This document shows positions 17,757-30,700 of a stretch of 64,000 nt of DNA, one piece after another. The translations under genes and the position numbers were made by a program. Source of the stretch: Siphonodentalium dalli (taxonomy: Eukaryota; Mollusca; Scaphopoda; Gadilida; Siphonodentaliidae); NCBI GenBank assembly GCA_032622095.1, contig CP136068.1, positions 4,629,314-4,693,313 on the forward strand, given 5' to 3'. The notes under the pieces are model-generated. The model worked only from the letters and a program-made list of their open reading frames with translations. It was not told the origin of the DNA and did no database searches. Each line of letters opens with the position of its first letter. The first letter of the stretch is position 1.

Positions 17757-19289
17757 GTTAATGACGGAGCAATGTAATGCAGGAGCCGGTTCGTTGATAT
17801 ATTGTTGGTAACATCCTAAAGTTTGACCGCTCTACTTACAAAGCAAACCGACCAACGGAAAGCTCGTGTTCAGGTGGGTGCATATTGGCAATTTCCAACA
17901 AAAATCAAAAGTTAAAAAATTCTTGAAAAAAATAAAATATGGAGATAAAATTTTGCTGACGAGTGGATGTGATAGGGGATATCAACGCCCAAAACTGGTG
18001 CGATTGCTTAAGTTTCAGAACAAAGGATCCACTCGTGGCGACGATATATAGCGTAATGCGTAGTACATGCATAGGAACACAGCCTACATCGATATATGGC
18101 AAAAGTCGAAATTCAAGCAGGCTAATGAAGGAGTGAGTCAAATGCGTGAGCATGTGCCTCAGTTTACCATATATACATCCTGGAAGTTTGACTGTTGTGT
18201 AAAAGCAATCCGTCTAACGGAGAACGTGCATCGGTTGGTCGAGGCTTTTGGCAACTTCAAGTAAATCTTGCAAAGAAATACATGAAGAAATCGAGATAAA
18301 GCAAATTGGATGTGGTCGGTACTATCCACGTGCAAATTCGATGATTTTTTGTTACTTTTCAAATGAATGCGCAATGAGTTAATCAGGATTAAGTGACCGA
18401 TAGATATTACATGTATTCACTTATCATGTAGAAAAATACTCCCGATGACTGTATACACATAGGAAAATTAATGTGAAGGGTTAACAATATGATTATCTCT
18501 TTAAATAACAAGTTTTGAAATAGTTTTGTGGGTACAAAATAATAAATATGAATTGAAGACCCATGTCCAGTAAGACTTCTATCAGCTAATGTTGAATTTT
18601 TTCGAATATTTTATTATGAGATGTTAATTGGGACAAGTTCTTGATTTATTTTTAGAACAGCCCTGGTCACTGGTAACAGTAACCACTATTGTTCGTTAGC
18701 TAAACAACCACACATTATTAGACCAGAAGATATTCGAAATGAAATCAATAATAACAATAGAATCATTTCCGGACAGAATTCTTGACTCATATTTAATATT
18801 TTATGCCCTGATAACTATATAACACATTAAGAATAGGGCTATAGATATGTGTAGATCAGGGTTAGGCTTAATGTTAACGTTATGGTCAGGATATGGTTTA
18901 TAAATTGGGTTAGAATTGTGGATATTGTTAATGATAAAATTGTGACGGTGTCAGTTATGCAAAGGATTTGGTTGTGGTTACGCTTGTATGTATGACTAAA
19001 CTCATTGAAAGAGTTATGGTAATGGTCCAAGGTACGGCTATGGATATGGTTTGCATGAGGGCAATGTATTTGGTAAGGGTATTTTATTGGGTTAGAGTTA
19101 AGTGCTGTGGATAGGGCTGTGGAAATGGTTATGATTATGGATTGGCTACCAATATTAGGGTTATGGAGTGGTTTATGTGTAAGGATTGGATAGGGTTGGG
19201 TAGATGATTAAATTATGGATGGTGATCGGGGATGGGGAATTTATATGGAAGTATCAAAATTCTGCAGGCCAGAATTTTAACCCTCTAGT
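17757..19289. repeat. Host segment S, copy 1, right part
   Basis: Matches 26183-27718 and 34575-36111 with scattered differences. It has no supported gene; short frames shared by the copies differ in coding potential and are incidental. The last part (about 18832-19215) is a degenerate GGGTTAGG/TTATGG-rich tract. The end holds a half-site ATATGGAAGTAT (19243-19254) and a hairpin (AAAATTCTG, 5-nt loop, complement, 19256-19278) before the first satellite palindrome at 19290. Confidence 0.9.
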
Positions 19290-22200
19290 TATACTTCCAT
19301 ATTTTAATATGGAAGTATATTGTTATTCAATTTATTATTTTTTTCCAATATTATTTATTATACTAAGCAATTTTATAACCCTTATATCTCAGGAAGTATG
19401 AGAGATAGAGCGCTGGATTTTGGTATGTTTATAGCCCTATGATAGTTGTAGTGCATCGGGCTATATAGGATTTTGTCCTAACTTGATTTGCAGAGTTATC
19501 TCCCTTTATGTGTAAAACTGGGGGTTGCAGTATCTCGAAAAGTATGAACAGCAGCAACTTGAAATTTGGACCGTATGTACAACTCAGTATGCCCTATTGT
19601 GTCCATGCTTTACAATTTATGTCCGAGCTTTCCCTACAGAGTTGTCGCCCATGATTCGCAAAATTCGATTTATTTCATATCCTGTGTCCGCCTATAACAT
19701 TCAAGGTAGCCAGATATGAGGGCTTCTATGCAGTTACTTATTAGCAACTTGCTATGAAAATAAGTTTTGAACAGGAACGGACTTATATTTTTAGGGTTTG
19801 GGTGGGGGCAAAATTTTCGAAATATTTTTTTTCGATGATTTCAACTACTTTTACTGTCGTGTATCTATAGGACGTACTAATGATCCTCCTGAAAGAATTT
19901 TGGAAATCGGTTCAGAATTGACCAAGTTACAGATCATCGAAAATTGTATTCATACATCAATTGAGGAGAAAGTGCTTGTCACTCTATCTCCTCCTAGACG
20001 ACGCACATAAACTGGATTTGGTTTATGTGAGCGTGTTATACATAGAGAGAACACGAGTTGGTAAAATTTTGACCAAGATCGAGTGAAATTTGTCCGCACT
20101 AGGGATGGGGTCAAAATTGATAATTTTTTTGTTGTCTCCGATTTGAACCAAAATTGTTGTGAAGTATCTATAATGTGTATTGAGGGCCATTATGAGTGAA
20201 TTTTGTGAATCGGTTGCCAAATGTAGAAATTGTGGCCCCTTCCTTTTTTTCAAGTTTACAGAAAATGCACTATGAATTTAAATTTCTTCAACCGATCGTC
20301 ACGTGTTTGGTGTCATTCGATGGGGAATTTCCAGTACTTCAAAACGATTACCTACTTATGGTATTACGACGATGGAGGCCAGAGATATTCGAAAAGTATG
20401 TACTGAACAACATACATATTGGCCTACATAGTAGAATATCACCACAGTACCTTACCAGAACCCTACTAAATATTAAAGAGACATCAAATACGAACACAAT
20501 GACGCAAAAATTAGCTCGATATCGCGAAAATTGGCCGAGATATGGCGAATTTGCTATCCGCGTCACCAAATTTCGAGGCATGGGTGGGGGTCACACCAGA
20601 ACGCTCCAACTGAACACAGAAATGTCAATAAACCATACTATCAACATTCCAATCAATTTTGTGCGATTCCCTTATTATACTTCCATATTTTAATATGGAA
20701 GTATATTGTTATTCAATTTATTATTTTTTTCCAATATTATTTATTATACTAAGCAATTTTATAACCCTTATATCTCAGGAAGTATGAGAGATAGAGCGCT
20801 GGATTTTGGTATGTTTATAGCCCTATGATAGTTGTAGTGCATCGGGCTATATAGGATTTTGTCCTAACTTGATTTGCAGAGTTATCTCCCTTTATGTGTA
20901 AAACTGGGGGTTGCAGTATCTCGAAAAGTATGAACAGCAGCAACTTGAAATTTGGACCGTATGTACAACTCAGTATGCCCTATTGTGTCCATGCTTTACA
21001 ATTTATGTCCGAGCTTTCCCTACAGAGTTGTCGCCCATGATTCGCAAAATTCGATTTATTTCATATCCTGTGTCCGCCTATAACATTCAAGGTAGCCAGA
21101 TATGAGGGCTTCTATGCAGTTACTTATTAGCAACTTGCTATGAAAATAAGTTTTGAACAGGAACGGACTTATATTTTTGGGGTTTGGGTGGGGGCAAAAT
21201 TTTCGAAATATTTTTTTTCGATGATTTCAACTACTTTTACTGTCGTGTATCTATAGGACGTACTAATGATCCTCCTGAAAGAATTTTGGAAATCGGTTCA
21301 GAATTGACCAAGTTACAGATCATCGAAAATTGTATTCATACATCAATTGAGGAGAAAGTGCTTGTCACTCTATCTCCTCCTAGACGACGCACATAAACTG
21401 GATTTGGTTTATGTGAGCGTGTTATACATAGAGAGAACACGAGTTGGTAAAATTTTGACCAAGATCGAGTGAAATTTGTCCGCACTAGGGATGGGGTCAA
21501 AATTGATAATTTTTTTGTTGTCTCCGATTTGAACCAAAATTGTTGTGAAGTATCTATAATGTGTATTGAGGGCCATTATGAGTGAATTTTGTGAATCGGT
21601 TGCCAAATGTAGAAATTGTGGCCCCTTCCTTTTTTTCAAGTTTACAGAAAATGCACTATGAATTTAAATTTCTTCAACCGATCGTCACGTGTTTGGTGTC
21701 ATTCGATGGGGAATTTCCAGTACTTCAAAACGATTACCTACTTATGGTATTACGACGATGGAGGCCAGAGATATTCGAAAAGTATGTACTGAACAACATA
21801 CATATTGGCCTACATAGTAGAATATCACCACAGTACCTTACCAGAACCCTACTAAATATTAAAGAGACATCAAATACGAACACAATGACGCAAAAATTAG
21901 CTCGATATCGCGAAAATTGGCCGAGATATGGCGAATTTGCTATCCGCGTCACCAAATTTCGAGGCATGGGTGGGGGTCACACCAGAACGCTCCAACTGAA
22001 CACAGAAATGTCAATAAACCATACTATCAACATTCCAATCAATTTTGTGCGATTCCCTTATTATACTTCCATATTTTAATATGGAAGTATATTGTTATTC
22101 AATTTATTATTTTTTTCAAATATTATTTATTATACTAAGCAATTTTATAACCCTTATATCTCAGGAAGTATGAGAGATAGAGCGCTGGATTTTGGTATGT

Positions 22201-25200
22201 TTATAGCCCTATGATAGTTGTAGTGCATCGGGCTATATAGGATTTTGTCCTAACTTGATTTGCAGAGTTATCTCCCTTTATGTGTAAAACTGGGGGTTGC
22301 AGTATCTCGAAAAGTATGAACAGCAGCAACTTGAAATTTGGACCGTATGTACAACTCAGTATGCCCTATTGTGTCCATGCTTTACAATTTATGTCCGAGG
22401 TTTCCCTACAGAGTTGTCGCCCATGATTCGCAAAATTCGATTTATTTCATATCCTGTGTCCGCCTATAACATTCAAGGTAGCCAGATATGAGGGCTTCTA
22501 TGCAGTTACTTATTAGCAACTTGCTATGAAAATAAGTTTTGAACAGGAACGGACTTATATTTTTAGGGTTTGGGTGGGGGCAAAATTTTCGAAATATTTT
22601 TTTTCGATGATTTCAACTACTTTTACTGTCGTGTATCTATAGGACGTACTAATGATCCTCCTGAAAGAATTTTGGAAATCGGTTCAGAATTGACCAAGTT
22701 ACAGATCATCGAAAATTGTATTCATACATCAATTGAGGAGAAAGTGCTTGTCACTCTATCTCCTCCTAGACGACGCACATAAACTGGATTTGGTTTATGT
22801 GAGCGTGTTATACATAGAGAGAACACGAGTTGGTAAAATTTTGACCAAGATCGAGTGAAATTTGTCCGCACTAGGGATGGGGTCAAAATTGATAATTTTT
22901 TTGTTGTCTCCGATTTGAACCAAAATTGTTGTGAAGTATCTATAATGTGTATTGAGGGCCATTATGAGTGAATTTTGTGAATCGGTTGCCAAATGTAGAA
23001 ATTGTGGCCCCTTCCTTTTTTTCAAGTTTACAGAAAATGCACTATGAATTTAAATTTCTTCAACCGATCGTCACGTGTTTGGTGTCATTCGATGGGGAAT
23101 TTCCAGTACTTCAAAACGATTACCTACTTATGGTATTACGACGATGGAGGCCAGAGATATTCGAAAAGTATGTACTGAACAACATACATATTGGCCTACA
23201 TAGTAGAATATCACCACAGTACCTTACCAGAACCCTACTAAATATTAAAGAGACATCAAATACGAACACAATGACGCAAAAGTTAGCTCGATATCGCGAA
23301 AATTGGCCGAGATATGGCGAATTTGCTATCCGCGTCACCAAATTTCGAGGCATGGGTGGGGGTCACACCAGAACGCTCCAACTGAACACAGAAATGTCAA
23401 TAAACCATACTATCAACATTCCAATCAATTTTGTGCGATTCCCTTATTATACTTCCATATTTTAATATGGAAGTATATTGTTATTCAATTTATTATTTTT
23501 TTCCAATATTATTTATTATACTAAGCAATTTTATAACCCTTATATCTCAGGAAGTATGAGAGATAGAGCGCTGGATTTTGGTATGTTTATAGCCCTATGA
23601 TAGTTGTAGTGCATCGGGCTATATAGGATTTTGTCCTAACTTGATTTGCAGAGTTATCTCCCTTTATGTGTAAAACTGGGGGTTGCAGTATCTCGAAAAG
23701 TATGAACAGCAGCAACTTGAAATTTGGACCGTATGTACAACTCAGTATGCCCTATTGTGTCCATGCTTTACAATTTATGTCCGAGCTTTCCCTACAGAGT
23801 TGTCGCCCATGATTCGCAAAATTCGATTTATTTCATATCCTGTGTCCGCCTATAACATTCAAGGTAGCCAGATATGAGGGCTTCTATGCAGTTACTTATT
23901 AGCAACTTGCTATGAAAATAAGTTTTGAACAGGAACGGACTTATATTTTTGGGGTTTGGGTGGGGGCAAAATTTTCGAAATATTTTTTTTCGATGATTTC
24001 AACTACTTTTACTGTCGTGTATCTATAGGACGTACTAATGATCCTCCTGAAAGAATTTTGGAAATCGGTTCAGAATTGACCAAGTTACAGATCATCGAAA
24101 ATTGTATTCATACATCAATTGAGGAGAAAGTGCTTGTCACTCTATCTCCTCCTAGACGACGCACATAAACTGGATTTGGTTTATGTGAGCGTGTTATACA
24201 TAGAGAGAACACGAGTTGGTAAAATTTTGACCAAGATCGAGTGAAATTTGTCCGCACTAGGGATGGGGTCAAAATTGATAATTTTTTTGTTGTCTCCGAT
24301 TTGAACCAAAATTGTTGTGAAGTATCTATAATGTGTATTGAGGGCCATTATGAGTGAATTTTGTGAATCGGTTGCCAAATGTAGAAATTGTGGCCCCTTC
24401 CTTTTTTTCAAGTTTACAGAAAATGCACTATGAATTTAAATTTCTTCAACCGATCGTCACGTGTTTGGTGTCATTCGATGGGGAATTTCCAGTACTTCAA
24501 AACGATTACCTACTTATGGTATTACGACGATGGAGGCCAGAGATATTCGAAAAGTATGTACTGAACAACATACATATTGGCCTACATAGTAGAATATCAC
24601 CACAGTACCTTACCAGAACCCTACTAAATATTAAAGAGACATCAAATACGAACACAATGACGCAAAAATTAGCTCGATATCGCGAAAATTGGCCGAGATA
24701 TGGCGAATTTGCTATCCGCGTCACCAAATTTCGAGGCATGGGTGGGGGTCACACCAGAACGCTCCAACTGAACACAGAAATGTCAATAAACCATACTATC
24801 AACATTCCAATCAATTTTGTGCGATTCCCTTATTATACTTCCATATTTTAATATGGAAGTATATTGTTATTCAATTTATTATTTTTTTCCAATATTATTT
24901 ATTATACTAAGCAATTTTATAACCCTTATATCTCAGGAAGTATGAGAGATAGAGCGCTGGATTTTGGTATGTTTATAGCCCTATGATAGTTGTAGTGCAT
25001 CGGGCTATATAGGATTTTGTCCTAACTTGATTTGCAGAGTTATCTCCCTTTATGTGTAAAACTGGGGGTTGCAGTATCTCGAAAAGTATGAACAGCAGCA
25101 ACTTGAAATTTGGACCGTATGTACAACTCAGTATGCCCTATTGTGTCCATGCTTTACAATTTATGTCCGAGCTTTCCCTACAGAGTTGTCGCCCATGATT

Positions 25201-25473
25201 CGCAAAATTCGATTTATTTCATATCCTGTGTCCGCCTATAACATTCAAGGTAGCCAGATATGAGGGCTTCTATGCAGTTACTTATTAGCAACTTGCTATG
25301 AAAATAAGTTTTGAACAGGAACGGACTTATATTTTTAGGGTTTGGGTGGGGGCAAAATTTTCGAAATATTTTTTTTCGATGATTTCAACTACTTTTACTG
25401 TCGTGTATCTATAGGACGTACTAATGATCCTCCTGAAAGAATTTTGGAAATCGGTTCAGAATTGACCAAGTTA
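19290..25473. repeat. Satellite family A, block 1 (four full 1386-bp units plus a partial)
   Basis: Units start at palindromes at 19290, 20676, 22062, 23448 and 24834 and are nearly identical. The fifth stops after 'gaattgaccaagtta' at 25473, where segment S begins. Each unit opens with a 30-bp palindrome (14-bp arm TATACTTCCATATT, TT, complement). It contains GAGTTATCTCCC-like motifs and two G-rich sites (GGGTTTGGGTGGGGGC, GGGTGGGGGTCACACC). Two diverged internal copies of a roughly 300-bp module follow each other. Reading frames of 64-165 codons recur in every unit but show no sign of coding constraint. Confidence 0.97.
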
Positions 25474-27718
25474 TAACAAATCGAAAATTAAATAATTTGG
25501 CTAATGAAGGAGCATGGGAGAGGATGAAGCATAACCGGGGCGGCGACGAAACCATGCTGGATAATGATACCAGGTCGGGGTGGTGAGACCAGGCCGAGGG
25601 TGGTGAGACCAGGCTGACCGGTGGCGGATGTAAACGGCAGATTTAGCAAAAAAAAAAAAAAAAAAAAAAAACAAGTCCAGCGGTATAATATTTTTGTTGC
25701 ATATTCCGAATGGGGAGAGTGTTGCGGACCGAATTTTACCACTGGCAAGTTTTTTGTCCCAATCGTTATCGGTCTACGGCATGTACAAGAAAATTACCTA
25801 TTTTTGGCGCCAAATCCAAACGGGCTAATTGGTGAGCAAGGTTAATGCAGGAGCAGGTACTGCGGTATCGCGTAGGTAGGTCCCCAAAGTGTGATAGCTC
25901 TGCTATAATAGCAAACTGTCAAACAGCGAGTGAGCTTCCGGTCGGTTCAGACTTTTTGCAAATTCCAACGAAAATCAAAGGGGGAAAAATTGTCTAAAAA
26001 TCAAACATCGAGACAAAAAAATTTTGAATAGTGGATATGATAGATAGTACCCAAACGCAACTTATCGATGTCTGCTTAATTTGCGCTAAGGTACCAGGTT
26101 TGCTAGTGGCGAGGCTTTATAATGTTAACAAGTATATTTAAGTGCTGTATCACTAAGCTATTTTTCTCGCCAAATCCGACCGGGTTAATGACGGAGCAAT
26201 GTAATGCAGGAGCCGGTTCGTTGATATATTGTTGGTAACATCCTAAAGTTTGACCGCTCTACTTACAAAGCAAACCGACCAACGGAAAGCTCGTGTTCAG
26301 GTGGGTGCATATTGGCAATTTCCAACAAAAATCAAAAGTTCAAAAAGTCTTGAAAAACATAAAATATGGAGATAAAATTTTGCTGACGAGTGGATGTGAT
26401 AGGGGATATCAACGCCCAACACTGGTGCGATTGCTTAAGTTTCAGAACAAAGGATCCACTCGTGGCGACGATATATAGCGTAATGCGTAGTACATGCATA
26501 GGAACACAGCCTACATCGATATATGGCAAAAGTCGAAATTGAAGCAGGCTAATGAAGGAGTGAGTCAAATGCGTGAGCATGTGCTTCAGTTTACCATATA
26601 TACATCCTGGAAGTTTGACTGTTGTGTAAAAGCAATCCGTCTAACGGAGAACGCGCATCGGTTGGTCGAGGCTTTTGGCAACTTCAAGTAAATCTTGCAA
26701 AGAAATACATGAAGAAATCGAGATAAAGCAAATTGGATGTGGTCGGTACTATCCACGTGCAAATTCGATGATTTTTTGTTACTTTTCAAATGAATGCGCA
26801 ATGAGTTAATCAGGATTAAGTGACCGATAGATATTACATGTATTCACTTATCATGTAGAAAAATACTCCCGGATGACTGTATACACATAGGAAAATTAAT
26901 GTGAAGGGTTAACAATATGATTATCTCTTTAAATAACAAGTTTTGAAATAGTTTTGTGCGTTCAAAATAATAAATATGAATTGAAGACCCATGTCCAGTA
27001 AGACTTCTATCAGCTAATGTTAAATTTTTTCGAATATTTTATTATGAGATGTTAATTGGGACAAGTTCTTGATTTATTTTTAGAACAGCCCTGGTCACTG
27101 GTAACAGTAACCACTATTGTTCGTTAGCTAAACAACCACACATTATTAGACCAGAAGATATTCGAAATGAAATCAATAATAACAATAGAATCATTTCCGG
27201 ACAGAATTCTTGACTCATATTTAATATTTTATGCCCTGATAACTATATAACACATTAAGAATAGGGCTATAGATATGTGTAGATCAGGGTTAGGCTTAAT
27301 GTTAACGTTATGGTCAGGATATGGTTTATAAATTGGGTTAGAATTGTGGATATTGTTAATGATAAAATTGTGACGGTGTCAGTTATGCAAAGGATTTGGT
27401 TGTGGGTACGCTTGTATGTATGACTAAACTCATTGAAAGAGTTATGGTAATGGTCCAAGGTACGGCTATGGATATGGTTTGCATGAGGGCAATGTATTTG
27501 GTAAGGGTATTTTATTGGGTTAGAGTTAAGTGCTGTGGATAGGGCTGTGGAAATGGTTATGATTATGGATTGGCTACCAATATTAGGGTTATGGAGTGGT
27601 TTATGTGTAAGGATTGGATAGGGTTGGGTAGATGATTAAATTATGGATGGTGATCGGGGATGGGGAATTTATATGGAAGTATCAAAATTCTGCAGGCCAG
27701 AATTTTAACCCTCTAGTT
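25474..27718. repeat. Host segment S, copy 2 (uninterrupted)
   Basis: A 2245-bp segment inside the satellite. It has a 24-A tract at 25648-25671 and about four diverged repeats starting near 25498, 25823, 26181 and 26545, marked by 'ggYtaatg..ggagc' and 'gcaa.ccg.c.aacgg'. It contains the empty Maverick target (about 26170-26190) and a GGGTTAGG/TTATGG-rich tract (27260-27640). The right end lacks the palindrome seen in copy 1, because 37 bp are missing. Confidence 0.9.
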
Positions 27719-30700
27719 CAATTTATTATTTTTTTCCAATATTATTTATTATACTAAGCAATTTTATAACCCTTATATCTCAGGAAGTATGAGAGATAGA
27801 GCGCTGGATTTTGGTATGTTTATAGCCCTATGATAGTTGTAGTGCATCGGGCTATATAGGATTTTGTCCTAACTTGATTTGCAGAGTTATCTCCTTTTAT
27901 GTGTAAAACTGGGGGTTGCAGTATCTCGAAAAGTATGAACAGCAGCAACTTGAAATTTGGACCGTATGTACAACTCAGTATGCCCTATTGTGTCCATGCT
28001 TTACAATTTATGTCCGAGCTTTCCCTACAGAGTTGTCGCCCATGATTCGCAAAATTCGATTTATTTCATATCCTGTGTCCGCCTATAACATTCAAGGTAG
28101 CCAGATATGAGGGCTTCTATGCAGTTACTTATTAGCAACTTGCTATGAAAATAAGTTTTGAACAGGAACGGACTTATATTTTTAGGGTTTGGGTGGGGGC
28201 AAAATTTTCGAAATATTTTTTTTCGATGATTTCAACTACTTTTACTGTCGTGTATTTATAGGACGTACTAATGATCCTCCTGAAAGAATTTTGGAAATCG
28301 GTTCAGAATTGACCAAGTTACAGATCATCGAAAATTGTATTCATACATCAATTGAGGAGAAAGTGCTTGTCACTCTATCTCCTCCTAGACGACGCACATA
28401 AACTGGATTTGGTTTATGTGAGCGTGTTATACATAGAGAGAACACGAGTTGGTAAAATTTTGACCAAGATCGAGTGAAATTTGTCCGCACTAGGGATGGG
28501 GTCAAAATTGATAATTTTTTTGTTGTCTCCGATTTGAACCAAAATTGTTGTGAAGTATCTATAATGTGTATTGAGGGCCATTATGAGTGAATTTTGTGAA
28601 TCGGTTGCCAAATGTAGAAATTGTGGCCCCTTCCTTTTTTTCAAGTTTACAGAAAATGCACTATGAATTTAAATTTCTTCAACCGATCGTCACGTGTTTG
28701 GTGTCATTCGATGGGGAATTTCCAGTACTTCAAAACGATTACCTACTTATGGTATTACGACGATGGAGGCCAGAGATATTCGAAAAGTATGTACTGAACA
28801 ACATACATATTGGCCTACATAGTAGAATATCACCACAGTACCTTACCAGAACCCTACTAAATATTAAAGAGACATCAAATACGAACACAATGACGCAAAA
28901 ATTAGCTCGATATCGCGAAAATTGGCCGAGATATGGCGAATTTGCTATCCGCGTCACCAAATTTCGAGGCATGGGTGGGGGTCACACCAGAACGCTCCAA
29001 CTGAACACAGAAATGTCAATAAACCATACTATCAACATTCCAATCAATTTTGTGCGATTCCCTTATTATACTTCCATATTTTAATATGGAAGTATATTGT
29101 TATTCAATTTATTATTTTTTTCCAATATTATTTATTATACTAAGCAATTTTATAACCCTTATATCTCAGGAAGTATGAGAGATAGAGCGCTGGATTTTGG
29201 TATGTTTATAGCCCTATGATAGTTGTAGTGCATCGGGCTATATAGGATTTTGTCCTAACTTGATTTGCAGAGTTATCTCCCTTTATGTGTAAAACTGGGG
29301 GTTGCAGTATCTCGAAAAGTATGAACAGCAGCAACTTGAAATTTGGACCGTATGTACAACTCAGTATGCCCTATTGTGTCCATGCTTTACAATTTATGTC
29401 CGAGCTTTCCCTACAGAGTTGTCGCCCATGATTCGCAAAATTCGATTTATTTCATATCCTGTGTCCGCCTATAACATTCAAGGTAGCCAGATATGAGGGC
29501 TTCTATGCAGTTACTTATTAGCAACTTGCTATGAAAATAAGTTTTGAACAGGAACGGACTTATATTTTTGGGGTTTGGGTGGGGGCAAAATTTTCGAAAT
29601 ATTTTTTTTCGATGATTTCAACTACTTTTACTGTCGTGTATCTATAGGACGTACTAATGATCCTCCTGAAAGAATTTTGGAAATCGGTTCAGAATTGACC
29701 AAGTTACAGATCATCGAAAATTGTATTCATACATCAATTGAGGAGAAAGTGCTTGTCACTCTATCTCCTCCTAGACGACGCACATAAACTGGATTTGGTT
29801 TATGTGAGCGTGTTATACATAGAGAGAACACGAGTTGGTAAAATTTTGACCAAGATCGAGTGAAATTTGTCCGCACTAGGGATGGGGTCAAAATTGATAA
29901 TTTTTTTGTTGTCTCCGATTTGAACCAAAATTGTTGTGAAGTATCTATAATGTGTATTGAGGGCCATTATGAGTGAATTTTGTGAATCGGTTGCCAAATG
30001 TAGAAATTGTGGCCCCTTCCTTTTTTTCAAGTTTACAGAAAATGCACTATGAATTTAAATTTCTTCAACCGATCGTCACGTGTTTGGTGTCATTCGATGG
30101 GGAATTTCCAGTACTTCAAAACGATTACCTACTTATGGTATTACGACGATGGAGGCCAGAGATATTCGAAAAGTATGTACTGAACAACATACATATTGGC
30201 CTACATAGTAGAATATCACCACAGTACCTTACCAGAACCCTACTAAATATTAAAGAGACATCAAATACGAACACAATGACGCAAAAATTAGCTCGATATC
30301 GCGAAAATTGGCCGAGATATGGCGAATTTGCTATCCGCGTCACCAAATTTCGAGGCATGGGTGGGGGTCACACCAGAACGCTCCAACTGAACACAGAAAT
30401 GTCAATAAACCATACTATCAACATTCCAATCAATTTTGTGCGATTCCCTTATTATACTTCCATATTTTAATATGGAAGTATATTGTTATTCAATTTATTA
30501 TTTTTTTCCAATATTATTTATTATACTAAGCAATTTTATAACCCTTATATCTCAGGAAGTATGAGAGATAGAGCGCTGGATTTTGGTATGTTTATAGCCC
30601 TATGATAGTTGTAGTGCATCGGGCTATATAGGATTTTGTCCTAACTTGATTTGCAGAGTTATCTCCCTTTATGTGTAAAACTGGGGGTTGCAGTATCTCG

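Noticed and set aside
20196-20693. 165-codon reading frame present in every family A unit, with a 168-codon relative in family B
   Set aside because: A hand comparison of A and B over the shared 142 codons gives roughly three amino-acid-changing differences for each silent one, about what is expected without selection. The frame starts and ends in unconserved sequence and runs through the palindrome. No family is recognisable.
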